In this document: in pieces, positions 1 to 9,562 of the stretch | Numbering within the stretch: position 1 is the stretch's first letter | How the letters are laid out: each line of letters starts with the position of its first letter | Source of the DNA: Rhizomicrobium sp. | Lineage (GTDB): Bacteria > Pseudomonadota > Alphaproteobacteria > Micropepsales > Micropepsaceae | Direction of reading: 5' to 3' | Assembly (NCBI GenBank): GCA_037200385.1 | Contig: JBBCGL010000001.1 | Location: 3,363,418-3,427,417, forward strand | DNA: 64,000 nucleotides | Program-made: the position numbers and the translations under genes | Notes under the pieces: generated by a model | What the model was told of the DNA's origin: nothing | Seen by the model: the letters and a program-made list of their open reading frames with translations, nothing else | The model's database searches: none

Positions 1-560
1 TTCTTCGGCCGCGCCAGAACCCGGCGGACCATCGGCTCGAACGCCTCCAGCGGCATGGTGTCATAGGCCGGGTCGAACGCGTTCTGGTCGTGGCGGGCGC
101 AGAACATCGCGGTGCGCTCGAAATGCGGATGGCCGCGGAACTGGTCGCGCATGTCGCGGTCCAGCCCCAGATGATGGAAGAAGTAATAGCCCTGGAAGAT
201 GCCGTGATGCGCCATCATCCAGAAATTGGCCTCCGACACATAGGGCCGCATGATGGTGGCACCGAGCTCGGCATGGCTGGCCGAGGCCAGGATGTCGCCG
301 ATGTCGTGCATCAGGGCGCAGACGACATATTCCTCGTCCATCCCATCGCGCTGCGCCAGCGTCGCCGCCTGCAGCGAATGCTCGAGCCGGTCCACCGGAA
401 AGCCGCCGCAATCGCCCGCGAGCATCCGAAGATGCGCCAGCACGCGATCGGGAAGCGCCTTGTTGAACGACGACGCCGCTGCCGCGATCTTCATCCAGTC
501 GTCCTTGGTACCCTCGGTCATCGCCTTGAACTGGGCGCGGTCGGCTGGATGTTCGGTCAC
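1..560 (-). CDS. HD-domain oxygenase/phosphohydrolase-like protein (3' end outside window)
   Basis: The C-terminus runs off the left edge, leaving 186 codons. Reading from a GTG at 560, the protein carries an HD signature: an early His in RLEHSLQAA, then LMHDIGD, then a paired His in MMAHHGIFQGYYFFHH. This arrangement is that of the mixed-valent di-iron HD enzymes related to PhnZ and myo-inositol oxygenase, which oxidise a C-H bond next to a hydroxyl group. Related proteins are often annotated only as HD-domain proteins, so no substrate is claimed. It follows the alpha/beta hydrolase gene on the same strand after 111 bases. The family call is firm, the substrate is unknown, and the GTG start is a choice because no in-frame ATG lies nearby. 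Confidence 0.75.
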   Translation of the reverse strand, partial: MTEHPADRAQFKAMTEGTKDDWMKIAAAASSFNKALPDRVLAHLRMLAGDCGGFPVDRLEHSLQAATLAQRDGMDEEYVVCALMHDIGDILASASHAELGATIMRPYVSEANFWMMAHHGIFQGYYFFHHLGLDRDMRDQFRGHPHFERTAMFCARHDQNAFDPAYDTMPLEAFEPMVRRVLARPK

Positions 561-671
561 GGCGGAAATCCCTGCTTGGCTGCGCGGAGTTTCCGTCCGG
601 AAAATCCCAGCGTCAACCGCCGCCACATCCAATTCGGCGCGTCGCACAACGCATGGCTGCGTTCCGCATCC

Positions 672-1355
672 TCAATTGCGCGCCGGCGCTTTGAGCGTCC
701 CCGCGAGCCGTTCGAGCGCTTCCGCCACCGGCTCGGGAGCGGTCAGCATCGCAAGATGGTGCAGCGCAAGCCGCTCGACCGGCCAGCCCGCCGCCGCGAT
801 CGCATCGGCATCCTGCGCATAGGCGCCGCTCAATTGAAGATAGGCGGCGGGCGTCATCAGGGCCAAGTCGGGCGCGGCTTCCTCGAAATAGGCGAGCGGC
901 AGGTCCTTCTGCTCGGCGATGAAGGCGGCGCCCATTGCACGATCGGGCAGCAGCGCTTCCATCGCGCCCTTGGGCCACCAGGCATGCCAGGGCGGCAGTC
1001 TTCCCTCCTTGGCAAGGCCGCGCAGCCGCGCACCGAGCTCTTCGGGAACGCCGGCGAACCAGCTGTCGCCGGGATGCGGCAACAGGGCGTCGACCAACAC
1101 AACGCCGTCCAGCGCCGCCAGCGCCGCAATGGCCGGTACCAGCGCGCCGGCGCCGCTATGCGCCACCAGGACGCTCCCCTCCGCGACCGCCGCGGCGGCG
1201 CCGCTGGCCAGCACGGGATAGAACGGCGGCTCTCCCTGCATCAGCGGCGTGAGGTCGGGCATCGCCACCGCATGGCCACGCGCCCGCAGCACGGGCGCCA
1301 GCATCGCCCAGGTCGACGGCCCGACAAGCGGGCTGTGCAGCAGGACGAACTTCAC
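672..1355 (-). CDS. alpha/beta hydrolase family protein
   Basis: A 227-residue cytosolic protein that opens like a small alpha/beta hydrolase, with the first beta strand and oxyanion region at residues 2-15. The nucleophile elbow is VAHSGAGA, with Ser67 as the likely catalytic serine. A late acidic and histidine pair (LHHLAML, near residue 205) fits the usual triad order. The substrate cannot be told from sequence. It starts with GTG only 5 bases after the rho stop codon, so it is probably transcribed with rho. No signal peptide or membrane segment is seen. Esterase, lipase-like and C-C hydrolase activities all remain possible. Confidence 0.75.
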   Translation of the reverse strand: MKFVLLHSPLVGPSTWAMLAPVLRARGHAVAMPDLTPLMQGEPPFYPVLASGAAAAVAEGSVLVAHSGAGALVPAIAALAALDGVVLVDALLPHPGDSWFAGVPEELGARLRGLAKEGRLPPWHAWWPKGAMEALLPDRAMGAAFIAEQKDLPLAYFEEAAPDLALMTPAAYLQLSGAYAQDADAIAAAGWPVERLALHHLAMLTAPEPVAEALERLAGTLKAPARN

Positions 1356-1360
1356 CCGGC

Positions 1361-2644
<1,284 letters not shown>

Positions 2645-2822
2645 GGGGAGTCACACCTGAAATACATGGGAAGGCTGGTCCGACTGGCTGAGCGGTAAGG
2701 AAGAAAAGCGCCACGAAGCCAGTTTGTGTCGGAGTTTTCCGGCCCGCGCCCGGCTTTTCGCCGGTTCCGGCGCCGCGCTTCTCTTTAAGCGGGGACCAGT
2801 GCGTGCCAAGGGGAACGGCAGT

Positions 2823-2850
2823 CTTATACCCCGATTTGGGGTCGTTGCAA
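2823..2850 (-). promoter_or_regulatory. candidate sigma-70 promoter for rho
   Basis: Read on the minus strand, a TTGCAA hexamer at 2850-2845 is followed after 16 bases by TATAAG at 2828-2823. This lies in the otherwise empty 223-base gap between hemJ and rho. The spacer contains a CCCC/GGGG dyad. It would give rho its own promoter and a leader of roughly 175 bases. The match is partial, so confidence is low. Confidence 0.35.
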
Positions 2851-2860
2851 ACGCCTGTCA

Positions 2861-2884
2861 AGCCCACTCAGTCGAAAGTGGGCT
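2861..2884 (-). terminator. hairpin overlapping the hemJ stop codon
   Basis: Two perfect 8-base arms, AGCCCACT and AGTGGGCT, are separated by 8 bases, and the hemJ stop codon lies in this structure. No T-run follows on the minus strand, so it is either a weak terminator or an mRNA-end structure between hemJ and rho. Confidence 0.35.
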
Positions 2885-3326
2885 GCAGGATCACCAGCAG
2901 CACGATCGCGACGACCAACACGAAGGGAATTTCATTAACGATCCGCCAGAAACGGGTGGAATGGCGGTTCGCGTCCCGCGCGAACCGCTTCACGCTCGCC
3001 GCGAAGAAGCCGTGCAACCCGCTCATGACCAGGACGAGGACGAATTTGATCTGGAACCAGGTCTCCTCATAGGTCTGCATGAGGATCGCCATGGTGAGGC
3101 CGAAGACCCACACTGCGATCATCGCGGGATTGACGATCCGGCGCAGCAGCAACTGCTCGTGACGCTTGAGCATCTCCGACTCCGGCGAGCCCGCCGCCAC
3201 TTCGCTGTGATAGACGAAAAGCCGCGGCAGATAGAGCATGCCCGCCATCCAGGCGATCACCGCGATCACATGGAACGCCTTGATCCAGTTCAGCTGGTTC
3301 GACAGGAACATCTGCAGCGATGACAT
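2868..3326 (-). CDS. hemJ: protoporphyrinogen IX oxidase HemJ
   Basis: A 152-residue integral membrane protein of the HemJ (UPF0093) family, which oxidises protoporphyrinogen IX to protoporphyrin IX in the penultimate step of haem synthesis. About four membrane segments can be seen (roughly 12-32, 65-84, 92-112, 130-149). The family's conserved histidine in helix 1 (His19), a His at the end of the LYLPRLFVYH motif (His40) and a Lys in QIKFVL (Lys94) are all present. Its ATG directly follows the ferrochelatase stop (TGAATG), so the two final haem enzymes are translationally coupled. No hemE is found beside them, although it often joins this cluster in alphaproteobacteria. Confidence 0.93.
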   Translation of the reverse strand: MSSLQMFLSNQLNWIKAFHVIAVIAWMAGMLYLPRLFVYHSEVAAGSPESEMLKRHEQLLLRRIVNPAMIAVWVFGLTMAILMQTYEETWFQIKFVLVLVMSGLHGFFAASVKRFARDANRHSTRFWRIVNEIPFVLVVAIVLLVILQPTFD

Positions 3327-4361
3327 TCAACTTCCCCCTTGGGCACAGCCCGCCAAACCTGCCGGGCAGAACCGGTCTCTGCCGTTCCCGCCGACAATAG
3401 ACGGCGCCTCTCGCGCCCGCACAACCAGATCCGCCAGTGCAGCGATGAAATCCGGCTGGGTCCCGGCGGCCGGTACGCGCAGATAGTCCGGCACGCCGGC
3501 CTGCTTCGCCAGATGCGCATACTCGATGTCGAGCTCGACCAAGGTCTCGGAATGCTCCGACACGAACGCGATCGGCGCGACGATCACGCCCATGCCCTCG
3601 ATGCCTGCCCGGCGGATTTCGGCATCGGTCGCGGGCCCGATCCATTCCAGCGGCCCGACCCGGCTCTGGTAGCACACGCTCCAATCCAAGCCTTCGATCC
3701 CCAAGGCCTCGACGATGGCCGCCGCGCTGCGCTCGACCTGCCATTGATAGGGATCGCCTTTCGCGATCGTCCGCTTCGGCAAGCCATGTGCGGAGAGCAG
3801 CAGCCGATACCGCACCCCCGGTCTCGCGCACGCGAAGGCTTGCCGGATGAGCTTCGCCGTCGCCTGCGCAAACCCTTTCGCCTCCGGATAGCAGCAAACC
3901 CGCACCGTCGGCTTGTCGAGCTCCGCCCGCTTCGCTGCCCGTCGCCAATCGGCAAAGGACGAGGCCGTCGTCGTCGTCGAAAATTGCGGATACAGCGGCA
4001 ACAGGACGATCTTGTCGGGATCCCAAGCCTTCACGGCGGCGGCAGCCTCGTCGCTGAACGGATGCCAGCAGCGCATGGCGATGAAACTCCGCGCGTCCAC
4101 GCCCTGCGTCGCCAACACTTTATCCAAAGCCCTGGCCTGCGCCTGTGTCTCTTTCAGGATCGGCGACGCCCCACCGATCTGCTCGTAGATCTTGCGCGCG
4201 ACAGGCGCTCGTCGGCGCGCGATAAACCATGCCAGGGGTTTGCGGACGATGCCGGGCACCGTCAGGATCGCAGGATCGCCGAACAGGTTGCGCAGGAACG
4301 GCTCGACCGCCGCCGGCGAATCCGGGCCTCCCAGGTTGAACAGCACGACGGCAAGCTTCAC
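3327..4361 (-). CDS. hemH: ferrochelatase
   Basis: Inserts ferrous iron into protoporphyrin IX to make protohaem. The 344-residue protein starts with the family N-terminus VVLFNLGGPD and carries the catalytic histidine in LLLSAHGLPKRT (His192), with a conserved Glu in FVSEHSETLVELD (Glu272). The C-terminal tail contains only two cysteines, so it lacks the usual four-ligand iron-sulphur motif known from some ferrochelatases. It is the first gene of the hemH-hemJ pair. The start faces ppsR across a 270-base, comparatively AT-rich gap (4362-4631) that must hold promoters for both directions; the stretch around 4380-4410 is the most AT-rich part. Confidence 0.96.
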   Translation of the reverse strand: MKLAVVLFNLGGPDSPAAVEPFLRNLFGDPAILTVPGIVRKPLAWFIARRRAPVARKIYEQIGGASPILKETQAQARALDKVLATQGVDARSFIAMRCWHPFSDEAAAAVKAWDPDKIVLLPLYPQFSTTTTASSFADWRRAAKRAELDKPTVRVCCYPEAKGFAQATAKLIRQAFACARPGVRYRLLLSAHGLPKRTIAKGDPYQWQVERSAAAIVEALGIEGLDWSVCYQSRVGPLEWIGPATDAEIRRAGIEGMGVIVAPIAFVSEHSETLVELDIEYAHLAKQAGVPDYLRVPAAGTQPDFIAALADLVVRAREAPSIVGGNGRDRFCPAGLAGCAQGGS

Positions 4362-4631
4362 GGTCTCTCCAACGACTTCAATAAGACTCTTAAGATATAG
4401 ATTCTGAAGTTGATGTTAGGCCTGTGATGTGTGGACGAAGCGGTGGACTGCCGGTGCTGTAAGCCGCAAAGGCTTTGGACTCAAGCGCCTAGCAGCCGTG
4501 CCCGGCGCGAACATCGTGCTGCGCTCTGTCGATCAAGACGGTATGATCTTCGGACCGCACACCGGCATGGGGACAAGACCGGTCTTTTGGTCTCTATCAA
4601 CAGCGCAGGTGGATGAAAAAGGCATGGTTCT

Positions 4632-5453
4632 GTGAGCAAGACGTTTCATGTTCATCTGGTCTCCGACGCCACCGGCGAGACGCTCAATTCCATCGCCAAG
4701 GCAGCATTGGCGCAGTTCGAGGATATCGAGGTCGAGGAACATTCCTACGTCCTGGTCCGCAGTTCGCGCCAGCTCGACCGCGTGCTCGAGCACATCACCG
4801 CCTGGCCGGGCCTTGTGTTCTTCACTCTGGTCAACCAGGAACTGCGCCGCGAGCTGATCGCGCATTGCACCCGGGCGAGCGTGCCCTGCCTCGACGTGAT
4901 GGAAGGCCCGATCACCAAGATGCGCGAATTCCTCGGCCAGGCCGAGACGCATCGCCCCGGCGCGCAGCATGACGTCGATCAGCGCTACCTCAAGCGCATC
5001 GAGGCGCTCAACTTCACCATCCAGCACGACGACGGCCAGGCGCTCGACAGCATCGACGGCGCGGAAGTCGTCCTGGTCGGCGCCAGCCGCACCTCCAAGA
5101 CACCGACCTGCGTCTATCTTGCGATTCGCGGTGTGCGTGCCGCCAATGTGCCGCTGGTGCCGGGCATTCCGCTGCCGCCGCAATTGCTGCGTATCCGCGG
5201 GCCGCTGGTCGTCGGCCTGTGGGCGTCGCCGGACCGCCTGGTGCAGGTGCGGCGCAACCGGCTCACCACCATGGGCGAGGCCCGCGACACCGACTATGTC
5301 GAGCTCGAAGCCGTGCGGGCCGAGATCAGCAACACGCGACGGCTGTTCGAGACCCAGGACTGGCCGTCGATCGACGTCTCGCGGCGCTCGGTGGAAGAAA
5401 CCGCAGCGTCCGTGATCAACTTGCTGGCCGAACGCCGGGAGCGGCGCAAGTGA
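4632..5453 (+). CDS. ppsR: pyruvate, phosphate dikinase regulatory protein (PpsR/RP family)
   Basis: Bifunctional ADP-dependent serine/threonine kinase and Pi-dependent phosphorylase (DUF299) that switches pyruvate phosphate dikinase or PEP synthase off and on. The family opening HLVSDATGET is intact, and the P-loop-like GASRTSKT lies at residues 150-157. Translation starts at GTG 4632; an ATG seven codons upstream of the motif is not available. At 273 residues it is full length. It begins the run ppsR-maf-aroE-coaE-dnaQ, a common alphaproteobacterial order. The target dikinase is not in this window. Confidence 0.93.
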   Translation: MSKTFHVHLVSDATGETLNSIAKAALAQFEDIEVEEHSYVLVRSSRQLDRVLEHITAWPGLVFFTLVNQELRRELIAHCTRASVPCLDVMEGPITKMREFLGQAETHRPGAQHDVDQRYLKRIEALNFTIQHDDGQALDSIDGAEVVLVGASRTSKTPTCVYLAIRGVRAANVPLVPGIPLPPQLLRIRGPLVVGLWASPDRLVQVRRNRLTTMGEARDTDYVELEAVRAEISNTRRLFETQDWPSIDVSRRSVEETAASVINLLAERRERRK

Positions 5454-6043
5454 AATTCATCCTTGCCTCCGGTAGCCGATCGCGCCGCCAGATCCTCTCC
5501 GCCGCCGCGGTGCCCTTCACGGCGGTTGCCGCCGACATCGACGAGGACAGGCTCAAGGACAAGCTCGTCGCCGAGGGCACTCCGCTATCCGATATCGCCT
5601 TGCATCTCGCGGAAGCGAAGGCATGCCACGTCGCCGCCGCGCATCCCGCCGCGCTGGTCCTCGGCGCCGACCAGACGCTGTTGTTCGGTGACGAGCTTGT
5701 GAGCAAATGCGCCGACCTCGCCGCCGCGCGCCGTCTTCTCGCGCGACTGCGCGGTCATCCGCATCTGCTGGTCGGCGGGATGGTCCTGGCGCGCGGCGGA
5801 ACGGTCCTCTGGCGCCATGTCGCGATCTCGCGGCTGGTCATGCGCGATTTCAGCGACGCCTTCCTCGACGACTACCTGGCCGCGGAAGGTCCGGATCTGC
5901 TGTCCACGGTCGGTTGCTACAAGCTGGAGGGCCTGGGCGCCCAGCTTTTCGAAGCCGTCGAAGGCGACTATTTTTCCATTCTCGGCCTGCCGCTCCAGCC
6001 GCTCCTGGCCGAGCTGCGAACACAGGGTGTGCTGAAGACATGA
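5450..6043 (+). CDS. maf: Maf-family nucleotide pyrophosphatase
   Basis: Maf proteins hydrolyse non-canonical or excess nucleoside triphosphates to monophosphates plus pyrophosphate. The N-terminal substrate loop LASGSRSRRQ and the central GADQTL, whose Asp is catalytic, identify the family. The protein has 197 residues, a normal length. It starts at GTG 5450, overlapping the ppsR stop by four bases (GTGA), which implies translational coupling. Which Maf subtype it belongs to (dTTP/UTP or m7GTP-like) cannot be decided by eye. Confidence 0.9.
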   Translation: MKFILASGSRSRRQILSAAAVPFTAVAADIDEDRLKDKLVAEGTPLSDIALHLAEAKACHVAAAHPAALVLGADQTLLFGDELVSKCADLAAARRLLARLRGHPHLLVGGMVLARGGTVLWRHVAISRLVMRDFSDAFLDDYLAAEGPDLLSTVGCYKLEGLGAQLFEAVEGDYFSILGLPLQPLLAELRTQGVLKT

Positions 6044-6903
6044 GGCTGACCGGCGCCGCCAGGGTTGCAGGCATCATCGGCTGGCCGGTGGCGCAGACTT
6101 TCTCGCCACGTCTGCACGGTTTCTGGCTGGAGCAGACCGGCGTCGACGGCGCGCTGGTGCCGCTGGCGGTGCGGCCGGAGGATTTCTCGACCGTCGTAAG
6201 CGGGCTGATCAAGGCGGGCTTCCGGGGGAGCAGCATCACCATCCCGCACAAGGAAGCGGCTTTCGCGCTGGCGCATGACTGCGACCTCGCGGCGCGCGCC
6301 GCCGGCGCCGTGAATCTTCTGATCTTCCATGAAGACGGCCGGATCGCGGGCCGCAACACCGATGCCACGGGCCTCGCGGAATCGTTGCGTGGAGATCTCG
6401 GACCCGATTGCGTGCGCGGCAAGACGGCGGTGCTGCTGGGCGCCGGCGGCGCCGCGCGCGCGGCCTGCGTCGCGTTGCATGACCTGGGTGCGGCCCAGAT
6501 CCGCATCCTCAACCGCAGCCGCGGCCGTGCCGAACAGCTCGCCGCCGCGCTGGCACCGCATGTCACGCCCAGGCTTGTGGTGTTCGACCAAGCCGATTGG
6601 GCCAAGGCTGCGGCGGACGCCGCGCTGGTCGTCCACACCACCAGCGCGGGGATGAAGGGCGCCCCGTCGCTCGATCTCGATCTAGCCGCCCTGCCGAAAG
6701 ACGCCGCGGTCTGCGACATCGTCTACAACCCGCTCGAGACGCCGCTGCTGCACCGTGCCCGCGAGGCTGGTCTGCGCACGGTGGACGGATTGGGGATGCT
6801 GATGCATCAGGGCGTACCGGCCTTCGAAGCGTTCTTCGGCGTCGCGCCGCCCGTGACGCCGGAGCTGCGCCGCCATCTCGAGGAGGCGCTGCGTGCCCGC
6901 TAA
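6040..6903 (+). CDS. aroE: shikimate dehydrogenase (NADP+)
   Basis: Reduces 3-dehydroshikimate to shikimate in aromatic amino acid synthesis. The N-terminal substrate domain has [14 protein letters not shown], where the usual first serine of the S-x-S shikimate contact is Thr. The catalytic lysine is in [10 protein letters not shown] and the conserved Asp in GRNTDATGL. The Rossmann loop is LGAGGAARA. The C-terminal [10 protein letters not shown] is typical. With 287 residues it is normal in size. The ATG overlaps the maf stop (ATGA), continuing the tightly packed operon. Confidence 0.95.
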   Translation: MRLTGAARVAGIIGWPVAQTFSPRLHGFWLEQTGVDGALVPLAVRPEDFSTVVSGLIKAGFRGSSITIPHKEAAFALAHDCDLAARAAGAVNLLIFHEDGRIAGRNTDATGLAESLRGDLGPDCVRGKTAVLLGAGGAARAACVALHDLGAAQIRILNRSRGRAEQLAAALAPHVTPRLVVFDQADWAKAAADAALVVHTTSAGMKGAPSLDLDLAALPKDAAVCDIVYNPLETPLLHRAREAGLRTVDGLGMLMHQGVPAFEAFFGVAPPVTPELRRHLEEALRAR

Positions 6904-7516
6904 GCGTCCGCTCCATGTCGGACTGACCGGCTCCATCGGCATGGGCAAGTCGGAGACGGCAAAGATGTTCGCGCGGCTGGGCGTGCCGGTCTACGACGCC
7001 GACGCCGCCGTGCACGCGCTCTACGCCCCAGGCGGTGCGGCGGTGGACGCGGTGGGCGCGGCCTTCCCCGGCACGGTGCGCGACGGCGCGGTCGACCGCG
7101 CGGAGTTGTCCAAACATGTCACCGGCGATCCCGAAGCGACCAAGCGGCTGACCGCGATCGTCTACCCCCTGATGGCCGGCGCGCGGGCGAAGTTCCTCGC
7201 CGACGCCGAGGCGGCCGGCGCCGACATCGTGCTCTTCGACATCCCGCTCCTGTTCGAGACCGGGGGCGACGGCGCGATGGATGCGGTTGTCGTCGTCAGC
7301 GCGCCATCCCATATCCAGCGCGCGCGGGTCCTGGCCCGCCCCGGCATGACGGCGGAGAAGTTCGACTATCTGCACGCCCGCCAGATGCCGGATGCAGAAA
7401 AGCGTGCAAAAGCTCATTTTGTGGTTGTGACAGACCAGGGGCTGGCGCATGCCTTCGACCAGGTGACGATGATCGTGGCGGCCCTCAAGGACCGTCGCGC
7501 CAATGGAATGATCTGA
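6893..7516 (+). CDS. coaE: dephospho-CoA kinase
   Basis: Phosphorylates dephospho-CoA at the 3' ribose hydroxyl, the last step of coenzyme A synthesis. The P-loop [11 protein letters not shown] occupies residues 10-20, followed by the family VYDADAAVH acidic motif and the LFDIPLLFE core. Length is 207 residues. Start is GTG at 6893, overlapping the end of aroE by 11 bases. dnaQ follows after five bases. Confidence 0.95.
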   Translation: MPAKRPLHVGLTGSIGMGKSETAKMFARLGVPVYDADAAVHALYAPGGAAVDAVGAAFPGTVRDGAVDRAELSKHVTGDPEATKRLTAIVYPLMAGARAKFLADAEAAGADIVLFDIPLLFETGGDGAMDAVVVVSAPSHIQRARVLARPGMTAEKFDYLHARQMPDAEKRAKAHFVVVTDQGLAHAFDQVTMIVAALKDRRANGMI

Positions 7517-7521
7517 ACGGC

Positions 7522-8217
7522 ATGCGCGAAATCGTCCTGGATACCGAAACCACGGGCTTCGAGCCGGCGGAGGGCCACCGGATCGTCGAGATCGGCTGCG
7601 TCGAGCTGTTCGACCACCTGCCGACCGGGCGGAGCTATCGCTGCTATCTCAATCCGGAGCGGCTGGTGCCGCCCGAGACCACCCGCGTCCACGGCCTGAC
7701 CGACGAATTCCTCGCCGACAAGCCGAAATTCGCCGAGGTGGTGGAGGAGCTGCTGGAATTCCTCGGCGACTCCGCCCTCGTCATCCACAATGCGAGCTTC
7801 GACCTCAAATTCGTCAACTCCGAATTGCACCGGGTCGGCAAGCCGCTCATCCCCCATGCCCGCGCCATCGACACGATCGAGATCGCCAAGGCCAAGATCC
7901 CCGGCGCCCGCTATTCGCTCGACGAATTGTGCAGGCGCTTCGCCATCGACCTCAGCGCCCGCACCAAGCATGGCGCGCTGCTCGATGCCGAGCTGACGGC
8001 ACAGGTCTATCTTGAGCTGGTGGGCGGACGGCAGCGCAAGCTCTCGCTCGATCCGGTGGCGGCCGCGACGGCCGGCGGCACGGAGCTGCGCGCGGCGCGG
8101 CAGCGCCCGGAGCCGCTCGCATCGCGCCTCAGCACAGACGAGGCCGCGGCGCATGCGGCGTTCGTCGCGAAGGAATTGGGCAAGGACCCTGTCTGGGGCA
8201 CGGCCGCGGCGGCGTAA
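7522..8217 (+). CDS. dnaQ: DNA polymerase III epsilon subunit (proofreading 3'-5' exonuclease)
   Basis: Proofreading subunit of the replicative polymerase. All three exonuclease motifs of the DEDDh type are present: DTETTG (7-12), HNASFD (89-94) and HGALLDAE with His150 and Asp155. The 231-residue length and the C-terminal tail, which in this family contacts the polymerase alpha subunit, are normal. It closes the coaE operon; the next gene, secB, is convergent with only two bases between them. Confidence 0.95.
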   Translation: MREIVLDTETTGFEPAEGHRIVEIGCVELFDHLPTGRSYRCYLNPERLVPPETTRVHGLTDEFLADKPKFAEVVEELLEFLGDSALVIHNASFDLKFVNSELHRVGKPLIPHARAIDTIEIAKAKIPGARYSLDELCRRFAIDLSARTKHGALLDAELTAQVYLELVGGRQRKLSLDPVAAATAGGTELRAARQRPEPLASRLSTDEAAAHAAFVAKELGKDPVWGTAAAA

Positions 8218-8219
8218 GC

Positions 8220-8708
8220 CTACGCGGTCCCCGTCGCCCCCGACGCGCGCATTTGCTGCACCTGCTCGGCGCGCGAGCGGTAGAGGCCGGCGAAATCGAT
8301 CGGCTCGATCATCAGCGGCGGCATGCCGCCGTCGCGCACGGCGTCGGAGATGATGCGGCGCGCGTAAGGGAACAGCAGATGCGGCCCCTCGATCAGCAGC
8401 ACCTGCTGGATCACGTCCTCGGGCACGTTCACGATCTGAAGCAGGCCCGCATAGGCGAGCTCGAGCAGGAAGAGCGACTTGTCCTCGGCGCTCTTGGCGG
8501 TGACGCGCAGCTTGAGCTCGACCTCGAAGGTCTGCTCGTCGAGGCGCTTGGCCTGCAGGTCGACGCCGAGGTCGATCTGCGGCCGGATCGTCATCGCGGC
8601 GGGCGCGCCGGGATTCTCGAAGGAGAGATCCTTCACATATTGCGCGATGATCTGGATGCGCGGCGCGGCGGCCGTTCCGTTGTCGCTGGGGGCACCCGTT
8701 GCACTCAT
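8220..8708 (-). CDS. secB: protein-export chaperone SecB
   Basis: Tetrameric chaperone that holds precursor proteins unfolded for SecA. The 162-residue protein shows the SecB core: IIAQYVKDLSFENPGAP, then a beta-rich FEVELKLRVTA segment and the LLFPYARRIISDAVRDGG helix. The ATG at 8708 is preceded by AGGGAA at suitable spacing, so longer in-frame extensions were discarded. It faces timA across 180 bases, which must contain promoters for both. Confidence 0.96.
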   Translation of the reverse strand: MSATGAPSDNGTAAAPRIQIIAQYVKDLSFENPGAPAAMTIRPQIDLGVDLQAKRLDEQTFEVELKLRVTAKSAEDKSLFLLELAYAGLLQIVNVPEDVIQQVLLIEGPHLLFPYARRIISDAVRDGGMPPLMIEPIDFAGLYRSRAEQVQQMRASGATGTA

Positions 8709-8888
8709 CTCGCGTTCCCTGAATTCTTTCGATGGCGCGGCGCGGGTACCACGGATCGCGCGGCCGTGACAAGGCAAGGCCGGGTTTCCCTTTCGCAGCC
8801 CGGTTAATCGCGGCGCTGGACCCACCGCCGGGGCGGGTCTAGGCTGCGTGTCACGCGGATGGCGGGGCCGCCATCAGGTTCAACGACG

Positions 8889-9551
8889 ATGCCGGACACG
8901 CAATATCTCGAGATTCTCCTGTTGGCCGTGGTTGCGGGCGTCGTCCTGTTCCGGCTTTACATGGTGCTGGGCCGCCGCACCGGGCATGAGCAGCCGCGCG
9001 ACAATGGTTACTGGGCGCGCCAGCCCTCGCCCGACGCGCCCCAGGACAACATCCTGCCGCTGCCCGTCCGCCCCGACCAGGCGCCGCCGGCCGATCCCGT
9101 GGCGCGGGGGGTGTTCGACATCAAGCTCGCCGATCGCGGCTTCGAGGCCGACCATTTCGTTTCGGGCGCCCGCTCCGCCTATGAGATGATCGTCACCGCC
9201 TTCGCCCGCGGCGAGCGGACGCAGCTCAAGCCGCTCCTGTCGCCGGAAGTCTTTGCCGCCTTCGACCAGGTCATCACCGGGCGCGAGCAGCGCAAGGAAA
9301 AGGTCGAGTTCACCTTTGTCGGTTTCAAGGACGTGAAGATCGTCCACGCCGCCTTGCTGAACCGGATGGCGGAGATCACGGTCGCGATCGGCGCCCAGTT
9401 CATCTCGGCGACCACGACCGCCGACGGCACGGTGATCGAAGGCGACGCCAAATCGGTCCGCGACGTCACCGACGTCTGGACCTTCAGCCGCGACGTGCGG
9501 GCGCGCGATCCCAACTGGCTGCTTGTGGCGACCTCCGGCGGCATGCCGTAA
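8889..9551 (+). CDS. timA: Tim44/TimA-family inner-membrane protein
   Basis: Alphaproteobacterial relative of the mitochondrial import factor Tim44. An N-terminal membrane anchor (about residues 8-25) is followed by a proline-rich linker and the C-terminal Tim44-like domain (about 70-215), with the typical SARSAYEMIVTAFARG helix and VWTFSRDV strand. At 220 residues it is family length. The ATG at 8889 was chosen because it places the anchor at the very N-terminus. The secB-timA-mltA neighbourhood is conserved in alphaproteobacteria. The bacterial function is not well defined. Confidence 0.88.
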   Translation: MPDTQYLEILLLAVVAGVVLFRLYMVLGRRTGHEQPRDNGYWARQPSPDAPQDNILPLPVRPDQAPPADPVARGVFDIKLADRGFEADHFVSGARSAYEMIVTAFARGERTQLKPLLSPEVFAAFDQVITGREQRKEKVEFTFVGFKDVKIVHAALLNRMAEITVAIGAQFISATTTADGTVIEGDAKSVRDVTDVWTFSRDVRARDPNWLLVATSGGMP

Positions 9552-9562
9552 GACTGCGGGGG

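Noticed and set aside
4429-4635. 68-residue frame upstream of ppsR
   Set aside because: No good ribosome binding site or recognisable features; the region is better explained as the hemH/ppsR divergent spacer.
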